NCBI GenBank assembly: GCA_903910005.1
Contig: CAIVXW010000377.1
Span: 1 to 5,768 of the forward strand
Direction: 5' to 3'
Source: an uncultured Methylococcaceae bacterium
GTDB taxonomy: Bacteria > Pseudomonadota > Gammaproteobacteria > Methylococcales > Methylococcaceae
Length of the DNA: 5,768 bases
The translations under genes and the position numbers were made by a program. Shown piece by piece: positions 1 through 5,768 of the stretch. The number at the start of each line of letters is the position of its first letter. Positions within the stretch are counted from its first letter, which is position 1. A model generated the notes under the pieces. That model was not told the DNA's origin and ran no database searches. It saw only the letters and a list, made by a program, of their open reading frames with translations.

Positions 1-1278
1 ACAGTACAGAAAGCCGGTGCCGGTTTGCTGCTGGAGGGGGTTGCCACCATTCTGCAGGCCGGTATCGGGCTGGTGGTTCTGGGGTTTTATCATCCATTCC
101 TGCTGGCTTTCGACCTGCTGCTGCTCATTGCCATCGGTCTGGTGATCCTGGCACTGGGACGGGGAGCGGTTCCTACCGCCATTGATGAATCCCGCTGCAA
201 ATATGCCCTGGTGGCCTGGCTGGAGGAAACCGCCTACAACCTGGTGACCTTCAAATCAAGCGGCGGCCCGGCACTGGCACTGGAGCGAGCCGATGCCCTG
301 GCCCATGCCTACCTGGGGGCGCGTCAGGCCCATTTCAAAATCCTGTTGCGCCAGACCATCGGGGCGGTCATCCTCCAGGCCTCGGCGGGTACCGGCCTGC
401 TGGCCCTGGGCGGAATGCTGGTCGTGGAACAGCAATTGAGTCTGGGCCAACTGGTGGCCGCCGAATTGATCGTGTCCTCGGTGCTGGCGGCTTTCGTCAA
501 ATTTGGCAAGCAACTGGAAAATTTTTATGACCTGCTGGCGGCTGTCGACAAATTGGGTCATCTGATTGACCTGCCAGCCGAACGCGACGCCGATGGCAGT
601 GGCGAACCCCTGAGTACCCGGGCCGCCTCGCTGACCCTGCATCAGGTCTGCTTCAGTTATCCCCACCATCCCGCCCAGGTATTGGCCGACCTCAGTGTGA
701 GCGTTCGGCCCGGTGAACGACTGGCCATTCTGGGTACACCGGGCACCGGCAAAAGTACCCTGGCAGAACTCATCATGGGCTTGCGTGAACCCACCGCCGG
801 ACGGATTGAATTCAATGGGCTTGATCTCAGGGACATCCGGCTGGAAGCCCTGCGTGAACGGGTAGCTCTGGTAGGTACCATTGAAATGCTGGCCGACACC
901 GTGCTGGAAAACGTACGACTGGGCCGCGACTGGGTTACGCATGAAGCCGTCGTTACCATTCTGAATGATCTGGGGCTGGAACAGGAACTGGCTATCGATC
1001 TGCCGGATCGGTTACAAACCGAAGTAGGGCCGAGCGGGGCTCCGCTGTCGACCGGACAGGCACGCCGGGTCATGCTGGCACGGGCTTTGGCCGGTCAACC
1101 GGCCCTGTTGATCCTTGATGCAGTACTGGACGATCTGAACGAGGCATCGGTTGATCGCATCTGGCAAACCCTGACAGGGGAGCGTGGCCACTGGACGCTG
1201 GTGGTACTGACCCGTCAGGCGACGATTGCCGCCCGCTGCGACCGGGTGATGCACCTGAACGGAGGGCATGATTCATGA
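1..1278 (+). CDS. ABC exporter, fused permease-ATPase, 3' part (partial at left edge)
   Basis: Inner-membrane half-transporter expected to energise export through the adaptor and outer-membrane channel encoded next. The frame is open from base 1, so the true start lies upstream; 425 residues are visible and much of the N-terminal membrane domain is missing. Hydrophobic segments lie at about residues 18-55 and 120-145. The ATPase domain starts near residue 210: an aromatic A-loop (CFSY, Tyr220), Walker A GTPGTGKS (nt 733-756), signature LSTGQ (nt 1045-1059, LSGGQ in most relatives) and Walker B LLILD (Asp at nt 1117-1119). Three normally catalytic positions are odd: the residue after Walker B Asp is Ala (nt 1120-1122) not Glu, the switch His is Arg (LTR, nt 1213-1215), and the stretch VALVGTIEML shows no Q-loop Gln. 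From memory, exporters beside HlyD/TolC genes often vary in the Q-loop, but normally keep the Glu. The stop overlaps the next start (ATGA). Family call is firm; ATPase competence is uncertain. Confidence 0.93.
   Translation, partial: TVQKAGAGLLLEGVATILQAGIGLVVLGFYHPFLLAFDLLLLIAIGLVILALGRGAVPTAIDESRCKYALVAWLEETAYNLVTFKSSGGPALALERADALAHAYLGARQAHFKILLRQTIGAVILQASAGTGLLALGGMLVVEQQLSLGQLVAAELIVSSVLAAFVKFGKQLENFYDLLAAVDKLGHLIDLPAERDADGSGEPLSTRAASLTLHQVCFSYPHHPAQVLADLSVSVRPGERLAILGTPGTGKSTLAELIMGLREPTAGRIEFNGLDLRDIRLEALRERVALVGTIEMLADTVLENVRLGRDWVTHEAVVTILNDLGLEQELAIDLPDRLQTEVGPSGAPLSTGQARRVMLARALAGQPALLILDAVLDDLNEASVDRIWQTLTGERGHWTLVVLTRQATIAARCDRVMHLNGGHDS
1261..1266 (+). promoter_or_regulatory. 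Ribosome binding site for the HlyD-family gene
   Basis: GGAGGG lies inside the last codons of the ABC gene, 8 bases before the ATG at 1275. This strong Shine-Dalgarno match fixes the adaptor start even though it overlaps the preceding stop codon by 4 bases. Confidence 0.7.
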
Positions 1279-2582
1279 GCCAGCCGCCGCGTTTCTCTGC
1301 CTTGCAAGCCACCCAGACTCCCCGACGGTTAACCGCCCTGGCCCGGATTCTGGCCTGGTCGTTTCTACTGGGGCCACTGGTTTTGCTGGTCATGCCCTGG
1401 CAACAAAACATTGTGGGCGAAGGCCGGGTGGTTGCCTATTCGCCCACTGAGCGACAACAAAGCATGGAGGCTCCCATCAACGGACGCATCATCCGCTGGG
1501 CGGTACAGGAGGGCTCACGGGTCAAGGCCGGTGATACCCTGCTGGAACTGTCCGACCTGGATGCCGATTTCAGCGGACGGCTGGATACCCAGCGCCAGGC
1601 TGTGGAAGCCCGCTTCAAAGCCAAGGAGGATGAATCACGGGCCTATCGCATGCAACTGGCCAGTCTGCAGGCCGCCCGGGATTTACAGGTGACCACCGCA
1701 CAGAATCGCCTTGATGTCGCCCGGCAGCGAACCCGCTCGGCGGAAGAGAGCCTGGCCGCTACCCGGGCCACCCTGTACACCGCCCAATTGCAAACCGAAC
1801 GACTGCGCCGCCTGATCACCGATGGCCTGGTATCACGGCGTGACCTGGAAGTCGCCGAGCGGGACGAAGCCATCGCCCGTCGCAGCCTGAACAGTGCCGT
1901 AGCCGGTGTTGATTCGGCCCGGGCCGAACAGCGGGCAGTGGAAGTCGACATCGACCGCATCCGCGCCGATGCCGGTGCCAGGGTGGAGTCTGCCCTGGCG
2001 ACCCTCAACAAAACCCTGAGTGAACTGGAGGACAGCCGGGTCACCCTGACCCGCATACAGATTGATCAATCCCGTCAACGCAACCAGGTCATCCAGGCTC
2101 CGCGTGACGGCATGGTACTGCGGGTGATCGGCAACACCGAAGGACTGGTCGTCAAGCAGGGCGATCCCTTGCTGACCCTGGTACCCGACACCCGGGGCCG
2201 GGCGGTCGAATTGTGGGTGGATGGCAATGATGCCCCCCTGATTACGCCGGGACGACCGGTACGCCTGCAGTTTGAAGGCTGGCCGGCAGTGCAGTTTGGT
2301 GGCTATCCCGAAGTGGCGGTAGGCACCTTTGGCGGGCGGGTGGCCTTTGTTGATGCCAGCGACGACGGCAAAGGCAAATTCCGCCTGATGGTGATCCCCG
2401 ATGAACAGGACGATCTGTGGCCGGGTGAGCGTTTTCTGCGGCAGGGCGGTCGCAGTCGCGGCTGGATTTTGCTGGGTCGGGTGACGGTGGCCTATGAAAT
2501 CTGGCGGCAACTCAATGCCTTCCCGCCCCTGGTAATGATGGAACAACCCAAAACCGATCTGGCCCGGAAACGACTCAAATGA
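1275..2582 (+). CDS. HlyD-family membrane fusion protein (periplasmic adaptor)
   Basis: Periplasmic adaptor that links the inner-membrane ABC exporter to the TolC-type channel. The 435 residues show the family order: a short cytoplasmic N-terminus, one membrane anchor (about residues 25-41), first half of a biotinyl-lipoyl-like domain (about 63-93, with APINGRI and EGSRVKAGD), a long alpha-helical hairpin rich in Arg, Glu, Ala and Gln (about 96-270), the second lipoyl half (about 272-303, IQAPRDGMVLRV and VVKQGDPLLTLVP), then a beta-barrel and membrane-proximal part to the C-terminus. The hairpin tip lies near residues 176-191 (RLRRLITDGLVSRRDL), the kind of R-L-x3-G-x-x-S motif by which adaptors dock onto TolC. 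The start is chosen by GGAGGG 8 bases upstream. Both ends overlap neighbours by ATGA, pointing to translational coupling within one operon. Length is usual for the family. The substrate cannot be read from the sequence. Confidence 0.95.
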   Translation: MSQPPRFSALQATQTPRRLTALARILAWSFLLGPLVLLVMPWQQNIVGEGRVVAYSPTERQQSMEAPINGRIIRWAVQEGSRVKAGDTLLELSDLDADFSGRLDTQRQAVEARFKAKEDESRAYRMQLASLQAARDLQVTTAQNRLDVARQRTRSAEESLAATRATLYTAQLQTERLRRLITDGLVSRRDLEVAERDEAIARRSLNSAVAGVDSARAEQRAVEVDIDRIRADAGARVESALATLNKTLSELEDSRVTLTRIQIDQSRQRNQVIQAPRDGMVLRVIGNTEGLVVKQGDPLLTLVPDTRGRAVELWVDGNDAPLITPGRPVRLQFEGWPAVQFGGYPEVAVGTFGGRVAFVDASDDGKGKFRLMVIPDEQDDLWPGERFLRQGGRSRGWILLGRVTVAYEIWRQLNAFPPLVMMEQPKTDLARKRLK

Positions 2583-4282
2583 AATCGCTCCCTCAAGCCC
2601 GCTGGCTTGTATTATTGCCGTATCTGGCTGGCTGCGCCGACTTCAGTGCCCGGATTGATACCGGTCTGGCGGAATCGGTCAGGCAGCGACTGGATCATTC
2701 CGAGTTCCTGCAACTGGATCAGGCGGCCCAGACCCCTCCCGAAACCCTGACGCAGGGATTGGCCCGAATCAAACAGCAGCCATCCCCTTCAACCGAACCG
2801 GCCACACCGGCCCGGGAAGCACCGGGCCATCTGGATTTGGCCCTGGCCGATGCCCGGGCCAGAGCCCTGCAGCATAATCTTGATCTGGTTGTTGCCCGCA
2901 TTGATCCGGCCATTGCCACCACCGCCGTCTCCGAAGAAGAAGCCAAATTTGACGACCTGATCTTCGCCCGGGCCAAATTTTCCCGCAAGGAAACCCCGCC
3001 CTATGACGGCGAAGTGGCCAAATTTACCGATGTCGATCCCGGCTCCCCCCTCAATGGTGAAACCGTCAAACTGACTGAAATCGCCCAGACTGCCGAATAC
3101 CTCGACCTGGAGGCCGGTGTCAGCATTCCACTGCGTACCGGGGCCAAAGTAACCCTGAGCGTACCGTTTGACCAAAAACAGACGTTCAAGGGCGTTCGTT
3201 CCGACCAGTACCGCAGTGCCCTGCGTTTCTCCCTCAGCCAGCCGTTGTTACGGGATGCAGGCCCACGTGTCAATGTAGCCGGAATCCGCATAGCCCGCTA
3301 CGAACAGGCCATGGCCACCGTTAAAACCCGGTTGCAGGCCATACGGGTACTGGCGGCCATCGACAAGGCTTACTGGACGTTGTGGTCGGCCTGGGAAGAA
3401 CTGGACGTGCGTCGTCAGCAATACGAATACGCCGCCCGCAATCTGGTCATGGTAAGGCGGCGGATTGCCGAGGGATTGACGGCGGCGGTCGAAGCCAACC
3501 GGGCCGAGGTGGGCGTGGCAGAACGTCTGGAAGGGGTCATCGTTGCTGAAACCACCCTGAAAATCCGGCAACGGCAACTCAAATTACTGATGAACGATCC
3601 CGAATTGCCGCTGGACAAACCGACCCTGCTCAATCCCTCCCTGCCCCCCCTACTGGTAGCCTTTGATTTTGACCGGGACAAACTGGTCGGACAGGCTCTG
3701 GCAGGGCGACTGGAATTACTGGAACTGGAATTGAAGCTGGCAGCGGATCTCACCAAAATTGATTATCTGGAAAACCAGACCCTGCCCCAGTTCATGCTGG
3801 ATTACAGCTATGGCAGCCTGGGCCGGAACACGGCCTGGGGTTCCAGTTTCGAGGACAGTCTCGGCGGTGATTATTCGGACTGGTCAATCGGACTACGCCT
3901 GGAAATCCCCTTCACCAACGAATTGCGTAAATCCCGCCTGAGACGGGCAGTCTACGAGCGGCAGCAACGACTGGGCAGTCGACAACTGCGCGAACTGACG
4001 GTACGGCGGGAGATTCATGATGCACTGGACCAGATGCAACAGAACTGGCAGCGCATCCTGGCGGCCCGGCAGAATGTAATCGTGGCCGGCATCAACTATG
4101 ACGCCGAGCAAAAACAGTTCACGGAAGGCCTGCGTACCATGACCGAGGTACTGGAAGCATTAACCCGGCTGGGGGATGCCCGGATTCGTGAAGTCAGAGC
4201 CATCAGTGATTATCAACAAACCCAGGTTGACCTGGCCTTCGCCACCGGCACCCTGCTGGGCTATAGTCGGGTAGCCCTGTAG
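2579..4282 (+). CDS. TolC-family outer-membrane efflux lipoprotein
   Basis: Outer-membrane channel subunit, expected to trimerise and form the exit duct for the ABC-HlyD pair. The N-terminus is a lipoprotein signal: positive Lys2 and Arg8, a hydrophobic core, then lipobox LAGC with Cys19 (nt 2633-2635) and no Asp at +2, so outer-membrane sorting fits. A Pro-rich linker (about residues 50-84) leads to the first outer-membrane-efflux repeat, LDLALADARARALQHNLDL (from residue 85). A beta-strand-rich part (about 125-220) ends in SLSQPLLRDAG (218-228), a motif common in this family. Long helices follow (about 230-340), then a second strand region near 400-440 and a second helical pair to the C-terminus, which ends with the usual D-Y-x-Q-x-x-V-D-L-A-x-x-T-G pattern. 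At 567 residues it is longer than typical TolC proteins (roughly 420-500), mainly from the N-terminal linker and strand region. It overlaps the adaptor stop by ATGA; only a weak GGAA lies upstream, so coupling probably drives its translation. Confidence 0.93.
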   Translation: MKSLPQARWLVLLPYLAGCADFSARIDTGLAESVRQRLDHSEFLQLDQAAQTPPETLTQGLARIKQQPSPSTEPATPAREAPGHLDLALADARARALQHNLDLVVARIDPAIATTAVSEEEAKFDDLIFARAKFSRKETPPYDGEVAKFTDVDPGSPLNGETVKLTEIAQTAEYLDLEAGVSIPLRTGAKVTLSVPFDQKQTFKGVRSDQYRSALRFSLSQPLLRDAGPRVNVAGIRIARYEQAMATVKTRLQAIRVLAAIDKAYWTLWSAWEELDVRRQQYEYAARNLVMVRRRIAEGLTAAVEANRAEVGVAERLEGVIVAETTLKIRQRQLKLLMNDPELPLDKPTLLNPSLPPLLVAFDFDRDKLVGQALAGRLELLELELKLAADLTKIDYLENQTLPQFMLDYSYGSLGRNTAWGSSFEDSLGGDYSDWSIGLRLEIPFTNELRKSRLRRAVYERQQRLGSRQLRELTVRREIHDALDQMQQNWQRILAARQNVIVAGINYDAEQKQFTEGLRTMTEVLEALTRLGDARIREVRAISDYQQTQVDLAFATGTLLGYSRVAL

Positions 4283-4294
4283 GTTTGGTTTTTT
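4258..4294 (+). terminator. Possible intrinsic terminator at the end of the export operon
   Basis: GGGCTA (4258-4263) and TAGCCC (4272-4277) form a perfect 6-bp stem with an 8-base loop, overlapping the last codons of the TolC-family gene. A run of six T follows at 4289-4294, but 11 bases separate it from the stem, more than in a classic intrinsic terminator. A competing hairpin uses AGGTTTGG (4281-4288) and CCAAAACCT (4305-4313, one bulged A) and would place the T-run in its loop. The position fits an operon end; the structure alone is modest. Confidence 0.3.
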
Positions 4295-4488
4295 CCTGTC
4301 TCCTCCAAAACCTGGCTTCTTCCACGATGTCCGGTTTTGCCCCGTACAATCTGAATTGATTGACCGACTCGACAGTATTTTTCGTGTATTTTACGTGACT
4401 TGTTTTCACACGTCCCTGTCGTTTTGGCATGTGGGGAGTAGGTAGTTACGCCGAATTTACACGACGGATTCTGTAAGAAGCCGATGCC

Positions 4489-4516
4489 TTCACTCCCGGA
4501 CGCTGCCGGGAATGAA
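4489..4516. repeat. Imperfect inverted repeat (hairpin, 11-bp arms)
   Basis: The arms TTCACTCCCGG (4489-4499) and CCGGGAATGAA (4506-4516) are complementary except for one C-A mismatch, with a 6-base loop ACGCTG. Two further pairs are possible outside (GC 4486-4487 with GC 4518-4519, one mismatch between). The ATTCCCGG type of arm resembles short dispersed palindromes found in many copies in some proteobacterial genomes. Whether this is a repeated element or a single RNA hairpin cannot be told from one copy. No T-run follows, so it is not an intrinsic terminator on the + strand. Confidence 0.5.
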
Positions 4517-4566
4517 AGCCGTGTTACGTTTCGCAAGCGATATTCCGGTTTGGCTCGGACAACCGC

Positions 4567-4600
4567 CCCGCGTCAGCGGGAAAGACCGGCTTGCCCGCTG
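4567..4600 (+). promoter_or_regulatory. Two mutually exclusive hairpins sharing one arm
   Basis: GCGGG at 4576-4580 can pair upstream with CCCGC (4567-4571, 4-base loop GTCA, 5 bp). It can instead pair downstream as CAGCGGG (4574-4580) with CCCGCTG (4594-4600, 13-base loop, 7 bp). Only one can form at a time, the layout used by attenuators and other RNA switches. A regulatory role is inference: no anti-terminator/terminator pair with a T-run is evident after it, and in GC-rich DNA such overlaps can arise by chance. Confidence 0.25.
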
Positions 4601-4642
4601 GATTATTTGGGCGATTTAGTCGAAAATTTCGGCCGCCAGTCC

Positions 4643-4666
4643 CGGGGTGGAAAACCGTTCCCCCCG
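4643..4666. repeat. Strong bulged hairpin in the intergenic region
   Basis: CGGGGTGGAA (4643-4652) pairs with TTCCCCCCG (4658-4666) over 9 bp, with a single bulged T (4648) and a 5-base loop AACCG. The stem is mostly G-C, so it should be stable in RNA. No T-run follows on the + strand. It lies about 155 bases before the start of the downstream gene and could be part of its leader, if transcription begins upstream of it. Confidence 0.45.
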
Positions 4667-4691
4667 AACTTCAGCGAACTGGAAAGGTTCG
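4665..4691. repeat. CGAACT direct repeat with one-turn spacing, plus inverted half-site
   Basis: CGAACT occurs at 4665-4670 and 4675-4680, a 10-base period of about one DNA helical turn. The reverse complement of CGAAC, GTTCG, follows at 4687-4691 and can pair with the second copy (5 bp, 7-base loop). Such arrays can be regulator binding sites, but the units are short and no regulator gene is visible in the window, so the operator reading is weak. Confidence 0.2.
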
Positions 4692-4806
4692 ACACACCCT
4701 CCTCTGGTACCTGTTCCGTTTTAGGCCGGTAGCCGGAGATTTTGCAACAATCGATTTGATGCGGATGACAGGCTGCACGGCCTGCCGAATTGAATGACCT
4801 GAAATT

Positions 4807-4814
4807 GAGAGAAG
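4807..4814 (+). promoter_or_regulatory. Ribosome binding site for the thiamine-diphosphate enzyme gene
   Basis: The purine stretch GAGAGAAG lies 7 bases before the ATG at 4822, separated from it by seven T residues. It is a moderate Shine-Dalgarno match. An in-frame TGA at 4795-4797 and the lack of any other in-frame ATG between it and 4822 support this start. Confidence 0.5.
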
Positions 4815-4821
4815 TTTTTTT

Positions 4822-5768
4822 ATGACAGCCCCCGATAAATCTGAGTCTCGCACCTTAAGTGATGTGATCGTGGAGTATTTGACGTTGCTGGGCGTGGAGT
4901 ACGTGTTTGGCGTTCCTGGCGGGCATATCGGTGGCCTGTTCGAGGCTCTGGATCGCAGTGCACAACAGGGTGGACCGCGTGCCGTCCTCGCCCGGCATGA
5001 ATCGGGTGGTGCCTTCATGGCCGCTGGATATGCGCGGGAAAGCGGAAAACTGGGCGTGTGTTGCGGCACGACCAATCCGGGCACCACCAATCTGATCACC
5101 GGTGTCGCGGCGGCAGACGAGGACCAGGATCGGGTGCTGGTACTCACCGGGCAAACGGTTTTGCCCTCATTCGGACGCGGTGCTTTCCAGGAATCTTCGC
5201 CCGACGTGCTGGATACCACCGCCATGCTGGGGTGCTGTACGAGTTACAACAGTCTGGTCACACACCCCGGGCAACTCGAACCCAAACTGCTGAGTGCCTT
5301 GCTGACAGCATTGCGCCCGCCCTTTGGCGCGGCCCACCTGAGCATCCCGGCGGATATCTACCGCACCGCCTGGAGTACCCCCATTCAGTACCCGCACCTG
5401 CTGCAATTGCTGCAGGCACCGCACGCGCTGCTGGATCTGAGTGCCGTTGAACGCCTGGGGCAGCAGATTATCGCCACCCGCCAGGCCGGAAAAAAATGCG
5501 TGATACTTGTAGGCCACAATTGCCAGGGTGCCACCGAAGCCATCATGGCCCTGGCCGAACGTCTGGATGCCACCCTCATCAGCACCCATGCCGGCAAAAA
5601 CTGGTTGAATGCCTGTCATCCACGCTATGTCGGGGTGTTCGGCTTTGCTGGCCATGCCAGTGCGCGGGCAGCCCTGGAAGACCCGCAGACGGGTTTGATC
5701 ATCGTCGCCGGTTCCCGCTTGGGGCAATGGGGCACCTCGACCTGGGATGCCGCACTGTGTAACCGGAA
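4822..5768 (+). CDS. Thiamine-diphosphate-dependent enzyme, acetolactate synthase-like (partial at right edge)
   Basis: The frame stays open from ATG 4822 to the window end, 315 full codons of an enzyme that is usually about 550-600 residues long. The N-terminal pyrimidine-binding domain (about residues 10-180) shows VFGVPGGHIGGLFEAL (28-43), the RHE motif with the likely catalytic Glu60 (nt 4999-5001) that activates the cofactor, GYAR (69-72), TTNPGTTNL (83-91) where acetolactate synthases usually have TSGPGATN, a TGQ motif, an AFQE motif typical of acetolactate synthase relatives, and a domain end resembling HLSIPADIY. The central Rossmann-like domain begins after about residue 215 and contains CVILVGHNCQGA and LIIVAGSRLGQWGTSTW. 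The C-terminal diphosphate-binding domain (GDG motif) is beyond the edge. Members decarboxylate a 2-oxo acid and transfer or release the resulting carbon unit. Acetolactate synthase, a related lyase or a decarboxylase are all possible; the exact substrate cannot be set from this part. Confidence 0.9.
   Translation, partial: MTAPDKSESRTLSDVIVEYLTLLGVEYVFGVPGGHIGGLFEALDRSAQQGGPRAVLARHESGGAFMAAGYARESGKLGVCCGTTNPGTTNLITGVAAADEDQDRVLVLTGQTVLPSFGRGAFQESSPDVLDTTAMLGCCTSYNSLVTHPGQLEPKLLSALLTALRPPFGAAHLSIPADIYRTAWSTPIQYPHLLQLLQAPHALLDLSAVERLGQQIIATRQAGKKCVILVGHNCQGATEAIMALAERLDATLISTHAGKNWLNACHPRYVGVFGFAGHASARAALEDPQTGLIIVAGSRLGQWGTSTWDAALCNR

Larger units (their letters stand above)
4283..4821. other. 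Long intergenic region without a convincing gene
   Basis: This stretch of 539 bases separates the export operon from the thiamine-diphosphate enzyme gene. The first part is GC-poor compared with the genes (55 of 120 bases GC over 4321-4440), which is typical of non-coding DNA. The second half holds several inverted repeats, listed separately. Open frames exist on both strands, but none has a ribosome site plus a protein-like sequence that I recognise. I see no tRNA, rRNA or CRISPR array. I found no promoter with good -35 and -10 boxes at normal spacing. The promoter of the downstream gene should nevertheless lie here, since the gap is long and the export operon seems to end at 4282. Confidence 0.6.

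Noticed and set aside
256..942. Long open frame on the - strand inside the ABC gene
   Set aside because: It lies opposite a gene with clear ABC motifs, is low-complexity in Gly and Gln, and has no family features; it is a by-product of GC-rich codon use.
1833..2546. 237-codon open frame on the - strand inside the HlyD-family gene
   Set aside because: It is antisense to a well-supported adaptor gene, has no recognisable domain and no ribosome site that I can see.
4360..4392. Promoter-like TTGACC (4360-4365) and TATTTT (4387-4392)
   Set aside because: The spacing is 21 bases, too long for a normal sigma-70 promoter, and other pairings in the area have poor boxes.
4261..4536. 91-codon open frame on the - strand in the intergenic region
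   Set aside because: The translation has no recognisable features, starts within the 4489-4516 hairpin region and ends inside the TolC-family gene; non-coding is more likely.
4680..4700. GGTTCGA motif resembling a tRNA T-arm
   Set aside because: The flanking bases do not form a T-stem, and no acceptor or anticodon arm can be built around it.
4484..4732. 82-codon open frame on the + strand in the intergenic region
   Set aside because: It is rich in Arg, Pro, Gly and Ser without a hydrophobic core or known motif, AGAAG lies too close to the ATG, and it runs through several inverted repeats.
4591..4797. 68-codon open frame on the + strand ending shortly before the enzyme gene
   Set aside because: It needs a TTG start without a ribosome site and its translation resembles no family I know; a decayed gene fragment cannot be excluded.
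5058..5450. 130-codon open frame on the + strand within the enzyme gene
   Set aside because: It is in another frame than the well-supported thiamine-diphosphate enzyme reading frame and has no family features.

Overview
The window reads as a piece of a Gram-negative genome. An inner-membrane ABC exporter, a HlyD-type adaptor and a TolC-type outer-membrane protein with a lipobox sit in a row, a layout that only makes sense with two membranes. GC content is high in the genes (42 of 60 bases in one sampled stretch of the adaptor gene). A proteobacterium, perhaps a gammaproteobacterium, is the most likely host, but this is inference from gene style and no taxonomic marker is present.

Region 1 (1-4282, + strand) is a tightly packed tripartite export operon of type I secretion/RND-adaptor style. 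It holds the 3' part of an ABC permease-ATPase cut by the left edge, then a HlyD-family membrane fusion protein, then a lipidated TolC-family outer-membrane factor. Both junctions are 4-base ATGA overlaps, so the three proteins are probably translated in a coupled way and built into one envelope-spanning channel. No secreted substrate, peptidase or immunity gene is visible; any such partner would lie upstream of the window. The ATPase is unusual: the residue after the Walker B Asp is Ala instead of the catalytic Glu, the switch His is Arg, and the Q-loop Gln is not apparent.

Region 2 (4283-4821, 539 bases) has no convincing gene. Its first part is clearly poorer in GC (55 of 120 bases over 4321-4440). 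Its second half is rich in inverted repeats: an imperfect 11-bp hairpin at 4489-4516, two competing hairpins at 4567-4600, a strong bulged hairpin at 4643-4666, and a CGAACT direct repeat with 10-base period at 4665-4680. It may be a long structured leader or regulatory region for the next gene, or a scar of a mobile repeat.

Region 3 (4822 to the right edge, + strand) is the first 315 codons of a thiamine-diphosphate-dependent enzyme of the acetolactate synthase-like superfamily. It runs off the window, so its C-terminal cofactor-binding domain is not seen. The long gap suggests it is transcribed separately from the exporter, and no functional link between the two can be shown.
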